The notes beneath the pieces were generated by a model. That model was not told where the DNA came from. It saw nothing but the letters and a program-made list of their open reading frames with translations, and searched no databases. 64,000 bases of DNA from NCBI GenBank assembly GCA_003344405.1, contig NOWV01000039.1:62001-126000 (forward strand), written 5' to 3'. Below are positions 47,340-58,900 of this stretch, piece by piece; the first letter of the stretch is position 1, and every line of letters starts with the position of its first letter. The stretch is from Trichoplax sp. H2 (Eukaryota > Placozoa > Uniplacotomia > Trichoplacea). A program made the position numbers and the translations under genes.

Positions 47340-49924
47340 CTGTTAGAACCAACTCTCAAATGTTTACTGCCTAATAGCCACTAATTAATACAGTAAATTA
47401 ATCTAGAATTAACTATAGAGAGATTTATCTTAATTAAGCCATTTTCGCCTGAAAGGAATAATAACGTACGCTGAGAATCACGAATCGTGATTAGGCCTAA
47501 CTATGGCAGAAAATTGGCAGCTGCCATAGCAATTTTTGCTTTCTACTTGGTAACCTACGATGCAATTAATGCAGAAAATTTCATACTGTCTACGATAAAT
47601 ATGAAATCAAGATATAAACTAAGGTTATAACTGCCACCGTACTAGTAAATGTAGCGTGACGTTAATAATTCTAACTTATATTGATACAGTTGCTATTATA
47701 CTGTACGTGGTACTAATACATTATTCAAAAGGAATAAACAAGTTAAATGAATGGATGATACATCGCTCTAATTTAAATTTGAATATAATTTCATTGCAAT
47801 TTTATTGATCTTGGTCAGTTTGCAATTGTTCACGATAATTACGGTTATCATAGATTAAAAGTGGAGGAAATACTAAATTAGATGCATTGTCTGGTTGTAA
47901 AGTTTGTAGGTTATTATTCATAGCGATAGCATTATTATGATGAACACCTTCTAATTATTATAATATGAAGTTTTTGTCTTTCTAATTTTGTGTGTGCATT
48001 GTCTGAAAATACTTAACAAATCCCTCCAATTAATGAAAATCTAATTCTAAATCTTCAAAGTACTATTAATTCATAACAATAACAGAATTGGCACAGACCA
48101 TAACGGCTAGTGCAGACAGCTTCGCTAGCTATCAAATTGGCTGTGCTCGCGATTTGTTTGCTGTACAAGAACCTCAGGCTTCTAATATTGGACTCCTATT
48201 GGCAATATATGCGTAAAAACTGGTAATAACAGAACGAAATCCAAAATGATTATTTGATATTATTGTATTCTTCTTCTTATTATTACAATGACTAATATAT
48301 GAGATTTTTAGTCTATATATATTACGATCTCTATGAGGATTCTCAAGTCCTCGAATGAGAATAGTATTATTCTTCTTTCTACTACAATGACTCTGGGTGC
48401 ATATTGATATATGAGATTTTCAGTCTCTCTATATATATTACGATCTCTATAAGGATTCTCAAGTCCGCAAATGAGAAGAGTACTGCGTATATATCGCCAA
48501 TAGAGATTTTTAGCACTTGGTGTACTACTCTTGGGATAATTTCGAAATTTGATCGTGTCATAATAATAACATACGGTATTACATAGTTGCTAACGATCGA
48601 CGTAAAATCTACTATCAAAATTGCATCTATGTGCATTTATGCGATCTATTATTTTCTAATCGATTTATTGCCATTTAATTGTATGCACGGTATATGGTTT
48701 TAAATTAATAATGATATATAGAACTGCGTGCGTTGAGCTTTTCATTATCCAAAGCACTTTCACTTGCATGATAATCTCTTTTAAATAATGTTAAGTGTTT
48801 CTTTTTTCTGACACTGATTTACTAACTATTCTTTTGGAAAGATATCGCTTATCAAAGAATCCATAGCAGCTGGACAACACATTTGGCACGTTTAGGCTAT
48901 CTTCTAGAAAGTTAGAAATTCGTAAAGGTGGTCTTATACGCGATAAAGCCTAACCGTTCATGGTTCGCTAAATTGGTAATAATAACTACAAGATAGCATT
49001 ATGACTTTACTTTTCACTTTTAATATTTACTTTAACTAGGAACAATGAAGTAATAGAAAAGTACAGACAGTATCTATGGCGGGTTTACAATAAGAGATTT
49101 TCTAGTGTAAGCGCAGTACAGACATTTAATTAGTTAAATATAGTAACCTACTTGGGAATCTTTCATTCAAGGCAGTAATACTGTAGTTTCATGGTTCAAA
49201 GGGATGTGCAAGTTAACTTTTACACGTTGACGTTAGAATTTTTACTTATACTTACGAATTTTAAGCAATAATGATTATAAAATACAAAACATTGGAATAG
49301 GATGGTAAGCATGGCAATGTAAATTATTACATATTGTTAATTTAAAATTGGTATTCTATCATTGGTTTTTATGATAGTGATTAAGTTAGTAATAGCACCC
49401 AACAAGGTACTAAATTTGAACTATCAGGCATCAAAGTACTCGTACTACAATATGCGTAGGAAAAATATAACGCTCTCTAAGGGGAACTTCCTGTTCTAAT
49501 AGATTCATTTTAATGCTAAAAATTTCTTTTTTTATCACCTTAATTATAGCCATTTCAGTGAACTAGTTCATATTTAAAATTGGAAATAAATAATTAATTT
49601 ATTTTGAGTACATTATTCGATCTCGTACTGGATCATTGAGATCGTGATTACAACCGAGCAATTGGTAATTAAAGCCGCGATTTGCTATCTAATAAATTGC
49701 CTCCATATTCATACTGTAACAGGGATAAGTACTGTACAGTATGAAGGATTTATTTTTGGTATTGATAGGAGCAGGCTTTTTAGATACATAATCATTGTCA
49801 GTTCGATTAAGTAAAATAAATATTCGTCAATTGAATCTTCTTCCGAATAGGTAAAAGATGAAAATGATTGGGTCCGGTTTAATTTATGGTATGTTAGATG
49901 ATTATAGGAATAGTTTAGAATTTT
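47340..49924. other. Intergenic, possible unseen 5' exons
   Basis: No convincing exon. Minus-strand stretches near 47470-47590 stay open for about 40 codons in one frame but lack consistent splice phases. Two copies of a block of about 100 bp occur at 48265-48480. A TACTGTACAGTA motif is at 49730-49741, about 185 bp before the membrane-protein frame. Confidence 0.4.
48265..48480. repeat. Two-copy tandem duplication (about 100 bp)
   Basis: The sequence 'tattcttcttcttattattacaatgact' onward through 'attacgatctctat' and 'ggattctcaagtcc' is repeated once, with a 13-bp insertion in the second copy. Overlapping open frames on both strands arise from it and are not treated as genes. Confidence 0.75.
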
Positions 49925-50230
49925 TTGGCATATGAAAGAATGAAGTTGATTGGTATCATTTCTTTAAATCAAAAAATAGCAAGTATTAGCCCTACAAGTA
50001 ATAAGGTCCATCAAAGTGTCGTACTAGATACCACAGTTGGGATCGCGATCGGCTGCTCCATCGGCTTGTTAAGTCTAGTAATTTCGTTCATTTTTCTCAT
50101 CCGAGAATATCGCCGACGAATTCTCATACGTTGTATAACTTCCAATTTGTCTGAATTAAATTTGGGAAATATCCATAGTAAAGAAGAAACTCATGAAATT
50201 ACTAGCATTGAAGATGATCTTCCTGACTGA
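49913..50230 (+). CDS. Single-pass membrane protein, likely last exon
   Basis: The frame runs from after a TTTAG at about 49912-49916 (possible acceptor; the preceding in-frame codon is TAG) to TGA at 50228-50230. It encodes a short luminal or extracellular piece, one strong transmembrane segment (GIAIGCSIGLLSLVISFIFL), a basic stop-transfer (REYRRR) and an acidic tail of about 45 residues ending EDDLPD. An internal ATG at 49940 would give a free-standing 96-aa protein, but the better reading is the final exon of a type I receptor or adhesion protein whose other exons I could not find. A decayed copy of its tail follows at about 50450-50630. The family is not recognised. Confidence 0.5.
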
Positions 50231-50449
50231 AAGCAACTTTGAGAAATTGAACTCAGATTATCTGAATAGTTTATTTAGATGGACAATTGTAATTTTTAAG
50301 GAAAGAGGCAAAGGTTGCGTTTTAGAGTTTAAAAATCGAGAAAAAAGTGTAATAAACAAATGGCACGTAGTTGGCTCTGCCAGAATAATATGCTGAAGAT
50401 GCTACAGCTCATGTTGTTATTTCCGTCTGCCCACGAAGTCTATAAAGCT

Positions 50450-50630
50450 CAATTCAATTTTCTCCTCCGAAAAGACCGTTGATAAACTGCTAAATGTTGT
50501 ATATCATGTAGGTCATCGCAACTTAACTAGGACAACATCGCTGATGAAAGAAGAATTCATGAAATTAGCCCCATCGAGTATCATCATGGTGACTAAAAGT
50601 CGTTTTTTGGATGTTGAATTTGGATTTTCG
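50450..50630 (+). pseudogene. Decayed duplicate of the membrane-protein tail exon
   Basis: From about 50490 the sequence aligns with 50130-50230 at a shift of about 375 bp: 'acgttgtataac' against 'atgttgtatatc', then 'aaagaagaaactcatgaaatt' against 'aaagaagaattcatgaaatt' with a one-base deletion. In the corrected frame the end reads HEISPIEYHHGD before a stop, against HEITSIEDDLPD in the intact exon. Stops and the frameshift break it. Confidence 0.5.
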
Positions 50631-51346
50631 AAAGAACTAGTTATGAATAGATTTGATTTATCAAACGAACCTAATTTGAATAGAATATTCTCATTTTAAA
50701 GCTATCAGGTAGCAATAAGTGACTGTACATTGAGGCTTGCTTACTTAGGGAAAATAGTTATGAGTTTAAAGGCTGCTGATTGTGCCGAAGCTATCAATGT
50801 TGTACTTGGTCCATTACACTGAATATAAAGCGATTGTATTTTAATTGAATACTTTCCATTTTAAGAAGATAATTAATATGCGTTCCATTGGGAATGAGGG
50901 ATAATTTATAGTCAATAAGCCATGTGACGTCAATACATTTTCAGCTCATTTCTTATGAATTAAAACTAGAAAATTCATTATCAAATAATTCAATCGGCAG
51001 TGAAATAGATGAAAATTGAAAAGCTACGATCTGTTGATATTTGAAATAATAATAAAAATGTTGATGGTAATATCCAGGTCATGTATAATTCGGTATGATG
51101 TTGAATTCTACGTGTATCTTCTCATTTCAACGTTTGTGTAGTAACCTACGGTGTATTATTTTACTATACCTATAGCGTTTAAGTAGTGGCGACTGCTAAT
51201 TTTTTTCTATCTCAATGGGAATATAGAAGTACACATATCAAAGACAATTTCTTATGAGCAAGCCCGTTGCTAAAAGCGTTTTTTTTCTTAATAAGTGATT
51301 GCCTATGCCTGATTGTCTTTACAAAACTAGTCGTTGTCGACTTTTA
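50631..51346. other. Intergenic, no gene seen
   Basis: AT-rich sequence without recognizable exon, repeat or RNA gene. Confidence 0.4.
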
Positions 51347-51410
51347 CTAGTGCGACCACTCAGGACTACTCACTTCTTGATTCTCTGTAGAATCAAGGAG
51401 AATTTTGAAG

Positions 51411-51506
51411 TCACTGACAACATGCATTTGAAGTTGATGATCACGAAAATGAACATCTACTGTACATTCTGTTGGTGATGCATCTGGTCTGATTTGACAG
51501 TTTAGT
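51411..51506 (-). other. Candidate internal exon, family unknown
   Basis: The minus-strand frame 51347-51532 is open for 61 codons and is clearly less AT-rich than its surroundings. It contains RPDASPTECTVDVHF and a helix-like MHVVSDFKILLDSTENQE. A strong donor (CAAGAA/GTGAGT) would end the exon near 51381, and a possible acceptor (AAATCAG/ACC) lies near 51491; alternatively an ATG near 51526 starts it. The coordinates given are the core that any model would include. I do not recognise the family and found no partner exon. It abuts the start of the minisatellite, so it may be a fragment left by rearrangement. Confidence 0.35.
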
Positions 51507-51534
51507 AAATCCATGTGGAAACCCATACTCAATG

Positions 51535-53262
51535 CCAGTCAATGGATAAAATTCGAGTCATCCATTAAATAACCATATCATTATCCCCGATTGACATATG
51601 AGCATAATATTGCTTCACGCCAGTCCATGGAGAAAATCATGTCATCCATGGAATAACGATATCACTGTCCACGATTGACATCTATGTATGAGCATGATAT
51701 CACCTCATGCCAGTCCATGGAGAAAAATCAGGTCATCCATGGAATAACGATATCACTGTCCACGATTGACATCCGCGTATGAGCATGATATCACCTCATG
51801 CCAGTCCATGGAGAAAAATCAGGTCATCCATGGAATAACGATATCACTGTCCACGATTGACATCCGCGTATGAGCATGATATCACCTCATGCAAGTCAAT
51901 GGAGAAAATCAGGTCATCCATGGAATAACGATATCACTGTCCACGATTGACATCCACGTATGAGCATGATATTACTGCATGCCAGTCAAAGGAGAAAAAT
52001 CGAGTCATCCATGGAATAAGGATATCACTGTCCACGATTGACATGAGCATGATATTACTTCATGCAAGTCAATGGAGAAAATCAGGACATCCGTGGAATA
52101 ACGATATCAATGTCCACGATTGACATCCGCGTATGAGCATGATATTACTGCATGCCAGTCAATGGAGAAAAATCGAGTCATCCATGGAATAACGATATCC
52201 CTGTCCACGATTGACATGAGCGTATGACATGATATCACCTCATGCCAGTCCATGGAATAACGATATCACTGTCTACGATTGACATCCGCGTATGAGCATG
52301 ATATCACCTCATGCAAGTCAATGGAGAAAAATCAGGTCATCCATGGAATAACGATATCACTGTCCACGATTGACATCTACGTATGAGCATGATATCACCT
52401 CATGCAAGTCCATGGAGAAAAATCAGGTCATCCATGGAATAACGATATCACTGTCCACGATTGACATCTACGTATGAGCATGATATCACCTCATGCAAGT
52501 CAATGGAGAAAAGTCAGGTCATCCATGGAATAAGGATATCATTATCCACGATTGACATGAGCATGATACCACCTCATGCAAGTAAAAGGAGAAAAATCAG
52601 GTCATCCATGGAATAACGATATCATTATCCACGATTGACATGAGCATGACATCACCTCATGCAAGTCAATGGAGAAAATCAGGTCATCCATGGAATAACG
52701 ATATCATTATCCACGATTGACATGAGCATGACATCACCTCATGCAAGTCAATGGAGAAAATCAGGTCATCCATGCAATAACGATATGACTCTCCACGATT
52801 GATATCCGCGTATGCGCATGATATTACTTCATGCCAGTCAAAGGAGAAAAATCAAGTCATCCAAGGAATAACGATATGACTATCCACGATTGACATCCGC
52901 GTATGCGCATGATATTACTTCATGCCAGTCAAAGGAGAAAATCATGTCATCCATGGAATAACGATATGACTATCCACGATTGACATTTGAGCATGATATT
53001 ACTTTTACGCCAGTCAAAAGGAGAAGAGCAGGGTCATCCATGGAATAACGATATGACTATCCACGATTGATATCGCGTATGAGCGTGATATTACTTCATG
53101 CCAGTTAAAGGAGAAAATCAGGTCATCCAAGGAATAACGATGTCACTGTCCACGATTGACATGAGCATGATATTACTTCATGCAAGTCAATGGAGCTGCA
53201 TGCCATTCAATGAAGAAAAAATCAGGTCATCCATGCAATAATGATATGATTATCCACGATTG
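51535..53262 (+). repeat. Minisatellite array, about 19-20 units of 82-91 bp
   Basis: Head-to-tail units with landmarks GTCATCCATGGAATAACGA, TATCACTGTCCACGATTGAC, ATCCGCGTATGAGCATGATA, TCACCTCATGCAAGTC and AATGGAGAAAATCA. The full unit is about 90 bp; a shorter class of about 82 bp lacks the CCGCGTAT segment and clusters mainly between 52540 and 52760, with single units elsewhere (near 52040, 53150). Inner units are nearly identical, while both ends are more diverged (first unit 51535-51620, last 53200-53262), as expected from unequal crossing-over. Each unit holds an inverted repeat GCATGA/TCATGC with a 7-base loop. There is no open frame through the array. Spacers are not unique, so it is not CRISPR. 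Confidence 0.95.
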
Positions 53263-55973
53263 ACAGACACACTTGTACAGTACTGTACATCAGTACATGT
53301 ATCTTCGTTTGCTTGGCTGAATGTGTTTTAGCCGATGGGCATGTTGGGATATCTCTCTAATCTTTCCTATAGGAAATATTTCTATTTCTATACTAACACA
53401 TAATAAATGTGCATGCATGACATATGGCTGCTGGTCACGTGAATTTCTGGGGAATGTACAGTATGCATCTGACGCGTTGGTACGGTTAAGCAATCGACGC
53501 TGAGTATCTGAGTAATCGGGGTTATTATGGCTGGGCCGGCCTACTGTACACTGTACAGTACATACCGTATGACATTCCTCAGTGACACGACAGGAAGTTT
53601 CACCACAGTTTAGAGTGATACGTACAGCACCGCATACGGAAAGCGGGAAAATAGGAACTGATCATGCCTGTTGGAACTGCAACACACGTATACAATAAGA
53701 GTCAAGGGACTCTTTATTGTTCATCACTGCTTACGCCAACACTATGAATTAATCGATCAATTCTCGGTGGACGCTAGATCGCCAGAATTAGAGGCCATTC
53801 AAGGCTTTGGATATAGTGCACTGGCATGGCCTAGTTTACAGATAATATTGTACAAGTAACTTAAAGTATAGGATCAATGATAGAATAATCCATTTTCGAA
53901 ATAACAACAAGTGTTGGACGGGTTGATTCTCCAGTTGTGTGGATCGACGAAATATATCTTGAAAAATTGATGATCATTACATGTTTTTAATCGGTGAGTC
54001 AATTTACCAATTTGCAGTATAGGATGTATATTGATTGAATAGCAATAGAGTTGAAAAAGTGATTACTGTAATCGTCTGTATATACAGTAGAATGAATATT
54101 CTACTACAAGTAAAACTTGCTAGTATACTGTACAGTACATTGCAGTGCTCAACTAGCATCGTTTCTGCAGCTTAACATTGAATAAAATATGTACAACAAT
54201 TGGACGTTCATTGCCTGCATAAAACTTCCGCATGGGTTCTACACTACTGTAGAACATTCTTAACGTAAGGGGGGTTTCATCACTGATATGTTGGCAGTGG
54301 CAATGCAATGAAATGGATTAACTATAATATTATTCATTTTAAGAAACTTACTGTCTCGTTTGGATTATGTGAGTAGCCTTGATAATTCTCACAGCCGTCT
54401 ATGGATGACTTCTACACTAGTGGTACGGTGATGGCCAAATGAAGCTTTAGATGCTTGCAATGAGCTGATTGCACAGCATGTAAAATGGATTTACTGTCAT
54501 CTTGGACTCTTGTCAGTAACTTGAGTATATTGCATTTGGCATTTTCTGCTGCACATCAACGAGTTCAAGTTTGCATGCTTTGTGCAAACTGTCAATTCGT
54601 GGTAGCAATAACATCTGCTGTCACGAACCAAACATTTGAACATTTGAACATTTGTCCACTATCAACAACATGCTACTTTTGCAGATGTTGATCGGCAATA
54701 TATAGAAAAAGAGCTTCCAAATTTTATATTATCTATTATATCAATGGTAGCCATTCGGTTATGATAGTTTATGTTAAGACAGTAAACATACAGTACAGTA
54801 CTGTATATCAAGAACGATTTTAGTACAGCACTGGCAACATAATGCATTTCAAGCAATTTGTGCTATTCATGCTATCGCGACGTAGTTCGTATGTGTCTTG
54901 AAAGGCAAGTACGACTGCAATTGTGCTAATACGAGTACAGTATGGTAGTCAATTACTTTGATTACTGCAATCGGAAGAAACTTAAAATGCTACTTCTTGG
55001 TGCGATTTTAGTCAAATCAAGTTCTATAAATTGGATTTAACCTTTGGCGTTGGGAGCAAACTAGGAATTAAGGTTGCCATTGAATGCTTCCATTGCATCA
55101 GTCGATTTGTCATCAATGAAGTTCCTTGACGCTGACGAAATTCCCCCGTAAATTTATCTCTTTCGCGCTTATCTCTGGTACGATATATCGGTTTAGGCGC
55201 CATAATTTCACGCGCTCATTCGTTAGACAGTACTGTATGGTTTAATTTCTAGCTGTAATAGTAATAAAATAAGAAGGGAACTACAACAAATACTCTTGCT
55301 ATGCTAATCGTCGGATAATTGAACCCTAAATAATGGCAAATGTTTACGCAAGGATTCCGAAACATTTAGAATCTCCATGTAAAAATGTAATTGTCCTTGG
55401 TATAGTATTGAAATCTACAACTACTGGATCCAAAATAAATGCCCAACATATCCTGTCACTGCACGTAATTATAGTATACTGTACTATGATCGTGGAGATC
55501 CACCGTATTGTAAACTACTACTATACTTGGTTGAAGGCTGTTCGACGTTAGTTGCAAGGTTCAACTACGGATCGTTTAGCGTTTTTAGACGTAACTATAA
55601 ATGCTATAATCATGAACGATACGAATGTTCCGTAAATGTAAATTAATAAATTATATAAATGGGTATACTGTAGTATGTACTATGCAATATGCATGAATAG
55701 TGCTGATAAAATTATAATTAATTACTGTATACGTTCATTCGTAATGTCAGAAAAAATAGACTAAACGTTAAAGTCATGTGGAGTCGTACCTTCCTTATTC
55801 ATTTCAATACATTACTATAATAGGTTTACTTGATTGTACAACTGGCTAACTATACTGTACCTAATGAGTTTCTTTTGACTACAAATATTGTAAATAGCTC
55901 TTAACTTTGCGCTCTTTACAGTTTATTAAAATGGGTTAATGTTGTGTTTTACGCTTTGTATTTCTATAACCAG
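53263..55973. other. Intergenic with GTAC motifs, upstream of EHMT
   Basis: GTAC-type palindromes occur at 53275-53295, 53540-53562, 54127-54140, 54792-54806 and near 55230. Open frames at 53290-53503 (both strands), 53671-53859 and 54485-54691 have no domain, signal peptide or splice support and are left uncalled. Confidence 0.45.
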
Positions 55974-58900
55974 ATGGATAGTGTACCATTCAGTGTTGAC
56001 AGTTCCAGTTCAAGTTCATATCATAGCGTACATGATATCAACGATAAAACGATGACTGGTAAGTTGGTAATTCGTCAAGTTAATTATCTGAAATTGTACA
56101 GTTCGTTTTGAAATAAAAGCTTTCTTGCCATAAAGACGATTTACTCACATGTATAGCCATTAATTTGTCATGCATTATTTAATTCTTGGAACTAGATGCT
56201 GTTTCTAAACCACGTCCTGTAGCTAGTGGACGCGCAGGTAAGAAAAGGGCCAGACGTCGTAGATGGAGCCGCAAACCCAGGCGGACTCAAAAAGTTCCAA
56301 CGGTGATGGTTAACCTAAGATTCAAGGATGTAGGGTGTCAATACAAACAGGACGAATTAGTTCAATCGAACAATAAATGGCAACTTGAAATCTCGAAGCA
56401 CAATGGCTCAAATTTGTATCAAGATGATGACAATTTTTCGACGGTGTGTTTCTGCAATTAATACGGTCTAATTACGATACTACCATATGCACAGCACAGT
56501 ACAGATAGCTCCTTCTAGGATTTTTATGTATCTGCAAATTTAATCAGTAAATGTTTGTTCATCGATTGCTATTTAAAATATTTTGCCTTGTGTATATTTT
56601 ACGTTAGAGAGAATTTTTATGTACTTGTAATGACATTATCAAGGTTGTGGACAGTAACGAACGTACAACTCCTATTATTTGTGAGGCCTTATTAGGATCT
56701 GCTAATGTAAGTTTTGTCTTCTGTTTTTTATCATAGTAACTGTAATGGATATGTCATGTATAGTACGGTAAATCCGCTTTAATCAAAGTTGTGATACGAT
56801 GATTACCATAATTTGATGTTTCCAATGTAGATACGCTGTAATTCAGTTGCAGATTGTTCGGAAATGAAGCAAATTACACACTCCAAGACTGCATTTTTGT
56901 GCAAAGAACATAGGTAACTCTCACAATTACATTACGAAAGGGCCTTTCGAAGGATGGTCATCAATATTGCCCTGTATATTGACATTGGATTGATAACAAT
57001 ATAACTAACACACTGTTTATTTATTATATGCTGCAGTGTTCTTCTTAAGAACCATAGATGTTGTCCTATCTGTGGAATATTTTGTCAATCGGTTAGCTAG
57101 CACTTTTAATATTATGTCTTATGAGTATTATCGGCTATTGTATTGTTGGAATAGAGTATATATGTATCTATTCCCTATAAGCGTACTAAATTGTTGAGAT
57201 AATGGCCGTATTACGTAAATGTTACTGTATTTATGTAAGAAAAATAATATATACATATATATCTAGGTCTGTACATCAAATAAGGTAGTTATTTTCTGAT
57301 GTTTGTAGAGAGATTTCATCCACTGTAGCCGCGAAAAAAGTCATAGATTTCATCTGGTAATAAAGAGATACGCCTAGGATTTCAGAATGTAACTGTATCT
57401 ACATTTCGTTAGACACTCAATACAATTGTCGCTGTTTTTCGAAGGGCTGCGTAATGAACACCAAATGTGACTTAAAATGCCCACATTGCGGTGAGGATTG
57501 CAAAATTGGACTAGGATTTAACGAGCAAAAGTTATTATCAGGTACCTCTTAAAAAAAATAAGGCCGTTAGAGCTTTACACCTCTGATTTATGCATTAAAC
57601 ACTTGATTCAAAAATTAGAAAATAGTTCTAATACCTTGTTTTACCTTTATAACACAGAAAACGCCCTTGACACGAATACTAATGACACGAACAGTACTAC
57701 GAGTTCTGGATTTTGTGAGACAATTTCTGGTTCTGTCTGCGAGAGCAACTCTAATTTATCACAATGTATGTGAAAATACTATATAATTAGGCTTCACGCT
57801 ATTAACTCTACTGTATTACGTGCAGCATAGGTAATTGGATTGGTCGTAGAAAAGGATTATGTAATTTTTGTATAACCGTTAAAAAAATTTTGATATTTGA
57901 AATATCAAAAACCTTATATGGTCTTAATATCTATTTTTATCCAGCAGTGTTTGACGAATGCTTTCCAAATAAGTTTAAGTTCAATAAAAGGTAGGGGCTC
58001 GTTGTTTTTATCGACTCAGTCTTACAGTAATTGTTTAAAATCTTTACGAGAAATTAATCGTGATAATTGATGGTACATAATTTATTGTAGTATGAAAAAA
58101 TTCTTTAAATTTTTACACTTGAAATGCTTAGAAGAGGAAAACCCTACCGCCTGTCGTTACAGTTAAAAAAGAAGATTTTTGATGCTGCAGCTTCGGGAGA
58201 TGCTGTTAGCCTAAAAAACTTGTTAGGTTGGTTCAGTTAACTTGTGTATTTCTTTTGCTATATTTTACGGAAATTGGACTATAAGATAGTTTACTGTTAA
58301 CCGTAGAAATGGGTTATTACCCAAATTGTAAGAATAACGCTCAAACTACGCCGATGCATGTAGCAGCTAAGGCTGGCCATCTGTTATGTCTACGACTTTT
58401 ATTGAGTGTAAGTGGAATGCATTGTAAGGTTGTGAAAGTGTATTTTTGGAAATACTACTTACCTTTGATAGCGTTTAGTTTTAATATGTGTTCTTCTTTT
58501 CATCAAGTTTGGCGGCGATGTTAATGCTGTTGATACACACCTTAGAACACCTTTAGTGAGTTTATTAAATTTCATTAAAGTTACATAGGTATTTATACGA
58601 TTGCGTAACTCTCGGTCTACCCTAATCGATTCCGATAATTTTTTGTTATCTAGTATTTGGCGTGTCATGATAATCATCTGGATTGTGTCCAGTATTTGTA
58701 TATGATGCAGGCCAACGCCAATCTTAAAGTTAGTTTAACTTCTCAATTTTAAAAGTTAAGATGTATTTCATAGCTGACTTTTTTATCAGGACCAATCAAG
58801 TTGTTCATGCCTGCACATTGCTGCAAATAACGGTAACCACGAAATCGTTGCATTTTTGTTGGAAAATAATTGTGTATCGGTAGACGAAATCGATAATGGC

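Noticed and set aside
51535-53262. CRISPR-like array
   Set aside because: The whole unit is repeated; there are no unique spacers between short repeats, and the context is a eukaryotic genome. It is a minisatellite.
53290-53503. Opposed open frames of 60-67 codons
   Set aside because: Equal length on both strands, no motif, next to repeat DNA; treated as chance.
54485-54691. 68-codon Cys-containing frame
   Set aside because: Begins with ATG but has no known domain or splice partner; in a region of GTAC motifs with no other gene evidence.
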